From positions 1,612,001-1,676,000 of the forward strand of contig OZ242020.1 of the NCBI GenBank assembly GCA_965204875.1: a DNA stretch of 64,000 bases. Direction: 5' to 3'. The number at the start of each line of letters is the position of its first letter. Positions within the stretch are counted from its first letter, which is position 1. The DNA comes from Aldehydirespirator sp965204875. GTDB lineage: Bacteria; Actinomycetota; Acidimicrobiia; Acidimicrobiales; Aldehydirespiratoraceae. Of the stretch, positions 62,994-64,000 are shown one piece after another. The position numbers and the translations under genes are program-made. The notes under the pieces were generated by a model. That model did no database searches. It saw nothing but the letters and a program-made list of their open reading frames with translations, and had not been told where the DNA came from.

Positions 62994-64000
62994 ATGCACT
63001 CTTTCTCGCTGTCACCGCGGCGAACCGTCGCCAGGCGCCGTGTGCGCGTCGCCGCTCTGGCGGCGCTGATATTGGCGTCGCTGCTGCACGCGCCGCTCTC
63101 AGCGCAGGCGCATAACCCTCCACCTCCGGACGGCAGCGGCTTCTGGTATGGCACCGATTTCAAGCCTGCGCTGACCGGAGTGCGCGCGGTCGCTGAGATG
63201 GAGCATTACAACTACTGGTGGTGCAAGCCGGGCCACGACCTCAAGAACTACGAGTCGCGGACCTACAGAGACCGTCACCGAAGGGTGCTGCGCGAGATGG
63301 GGGCGAACCAGGACGCTCCCGGCTTCTGCCTATGGCAGCCGGACCGCGATTACGTCCGATTCTCGCGCGGCGAGCTAGCGCAGTCGACGTGTGCTGTGGG
63401 TATTGCGGTGCATACGGTTGTTTTGGCTAAGGAGGATGCGGCGGCAGCATATATGGCGCGGCAGACGGAAGCAGATCATAAGGGCTGGAGTTGCGGGCAT
63501 TATTCGGAGCATGACGAAGCGTCCGGGGTTGGTGATCCTCAATGGTTCTATGACCGGGCGGAGCATTGGAACGGCCCCGATTCGACGCACATGCGAAAGG
63601 CCAGGGTAGCGGGGACGGAGATACGGCACGTCTGCTCTTTGGCGTATGGTTATCCTCAGCCGGCCAAATCCTCGGTGATCGACAAGAGCCATCGTTACAA
63701 CGAGCACCTGACGGGTCACCCCTACCATGAGAGCTATTCGCACCTCGGGCACAGCGGGCAGCGCACCGACGAGCCTATGTGCGGGCGTTGGCCGATACCC
63801 GCGCCGGGGGGTGTGAAACTGGTGTGCGAGTCGTCGGGCGGTAGATGGCAGACCAGACTCACCTGGAATAAGGTCAACACGTGGCCGCCAGTAGATAGTT
63901 ACTGGGCTTCTTATGCCTCGACCCACGACCCGTCGGGGTCTCGCACGCGTTGGGGTAACAACGCGAGAGCAGGCGGCGGGAGCGATACTGAGCACAGGGT
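62994..64000 (+). CDS. Secreted protein of unknown function (3' end outside window)
   Basis: The frame is open from the ATG at 62994 to the window end (at least 335 aa). It begins with an Arg-rich n-region (RRTVARRRVRVAA), a hydrophobic segment and a cleavage-like site PLSAQA. The mature part is rich in Trp, Tyr and His, with scattered Cys (NYYW-like EHYNYWWCKPGHD, GFCLWQPDRDY, GWSCGHYSEHDE, THMRKARVAG, PMCGRWPIP). HMRKARVAGTE and the many His/Tyr resemble CAP-like or metal-binding extracellular proteins only loosely. No family is assigned. The G+C content is lower than in housekeeping genes. Confidence 0.75.
   Translation, partial: MHSFSLSPRRTVARRRVRVAALAALILASLLHAPLSAQAHNPPPPDGSGFWYGTDFKPALTGVRAVAEMEHYNYWWCKPGHDLKNYESRTYRDRHRRVLREMGANQDAPGFCLWQPDRDYVRFSRGELAQSTCAVGIAVHTVVLAKEDAAAAYMARQTEADHKGWSCGHYSEHDEASGVGDPQWFYDRAEHWNGPDSTHMRKARVAGTEIRHVCSLAYGYPQPAKSSVIDKSHRYNEHLTGHPYHESYSHLGHSGQRTDEPMCGRWPIPAPGGVKLVCESSGGRWQTRLTWNKVNTWPPVDSYWASYASTHDPSGSRTRWGNNARAGGGSDTEHR

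Overview
The window is 64 kb of high-GC DNA with dense, mostly ordinary chromosomal genes, and it reads as an actinobacterium. Markers are an hspR-clpB heat-shock operon, whiB, a clpS-DUF2017 pair, an Mrp ATPase without the C-terminal CxxC, and frequent GTG/TTG starts. The gene mix resembles Acidimicrobiia, but that placement is an inference from family resemblance only. No rRNA, CRISPR array, prophage or replication origin was seen.

Layout. 1-4.5 kb: end of grpE, dnaJ, hspR, clpB. 4.6-9.9 kb: purA, purB, a small conserved protein, an ACT-malic enzyme. 9.9-14.7 kb: ilvD, a cytochrome P450, tRNA-Glu/Asp/Phe, DUF2017, clpS. 14.8-25.4 kb: aerobic respiration, with heme A synthase (apparently frameshifted), heme O synthase, a degenerate subunit-I-like protein with two companions, then ctaC, ctaD, ctaE, subunit IV and ctaG. 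25.4-33 kb: serS, pdxH, a ccdA/tlpA redox pair, a thioesterase, an MBL hydrolase, orn, dut, an anti-sigma-like ATPase. 33.3-36.5 kb: lysC, asd and an RhtA-like exporter. 36.9-38.9 kb: flavin reductase, SDR, VOC protein. 39.0-41.3 kb: a low-GC island with one polypeptide combining restriction nuclease, DNA methylase and specificity domains. 41.7-47.5 kb: glutamine amidotransferase, a Calx-beta surface protein, tRNA-Pro, response regulator, STAS protein, NfeD, WhiB. 47.5-57.2 kb: selB, selA, fxsA, a nitroreductase-SRPBCC fusion, a Rieske-less oxygenase, mrp, an A-type Fe-S carrier and a compressed xanthine-dehydrogenase-like fusion. 57.4-64 kb: a surface region with an SLH protein, an ISL3-family element, a lipoprotein and a secreted protein running off the end.

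Three themes stand out. (1) Short direct repeats repeatedly cover stop or start codons, or expand protein linkers; about eleven gene boundaries carry them. (2) Three exported proteins have long poly-threonine linkers; two of them share an unrecognised C-terminal domain and carry long G tracts at their 5' ends. One G tract separates a well-formed Shine-Dalgarno/ATG from the rest of its gene by one frame, which suggests phase variation. (3) Several enzymes have lost or rearranged key parts: a subunit-I-like oxidase protein lacking nearly all metal ligands, a Rieske oxygenase without its Rieske ligands, and a one-chain R-M-S enzyme.

Protein functions are assigned from motifs read by eye; no database search was run. 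GC statements are visual impressions.
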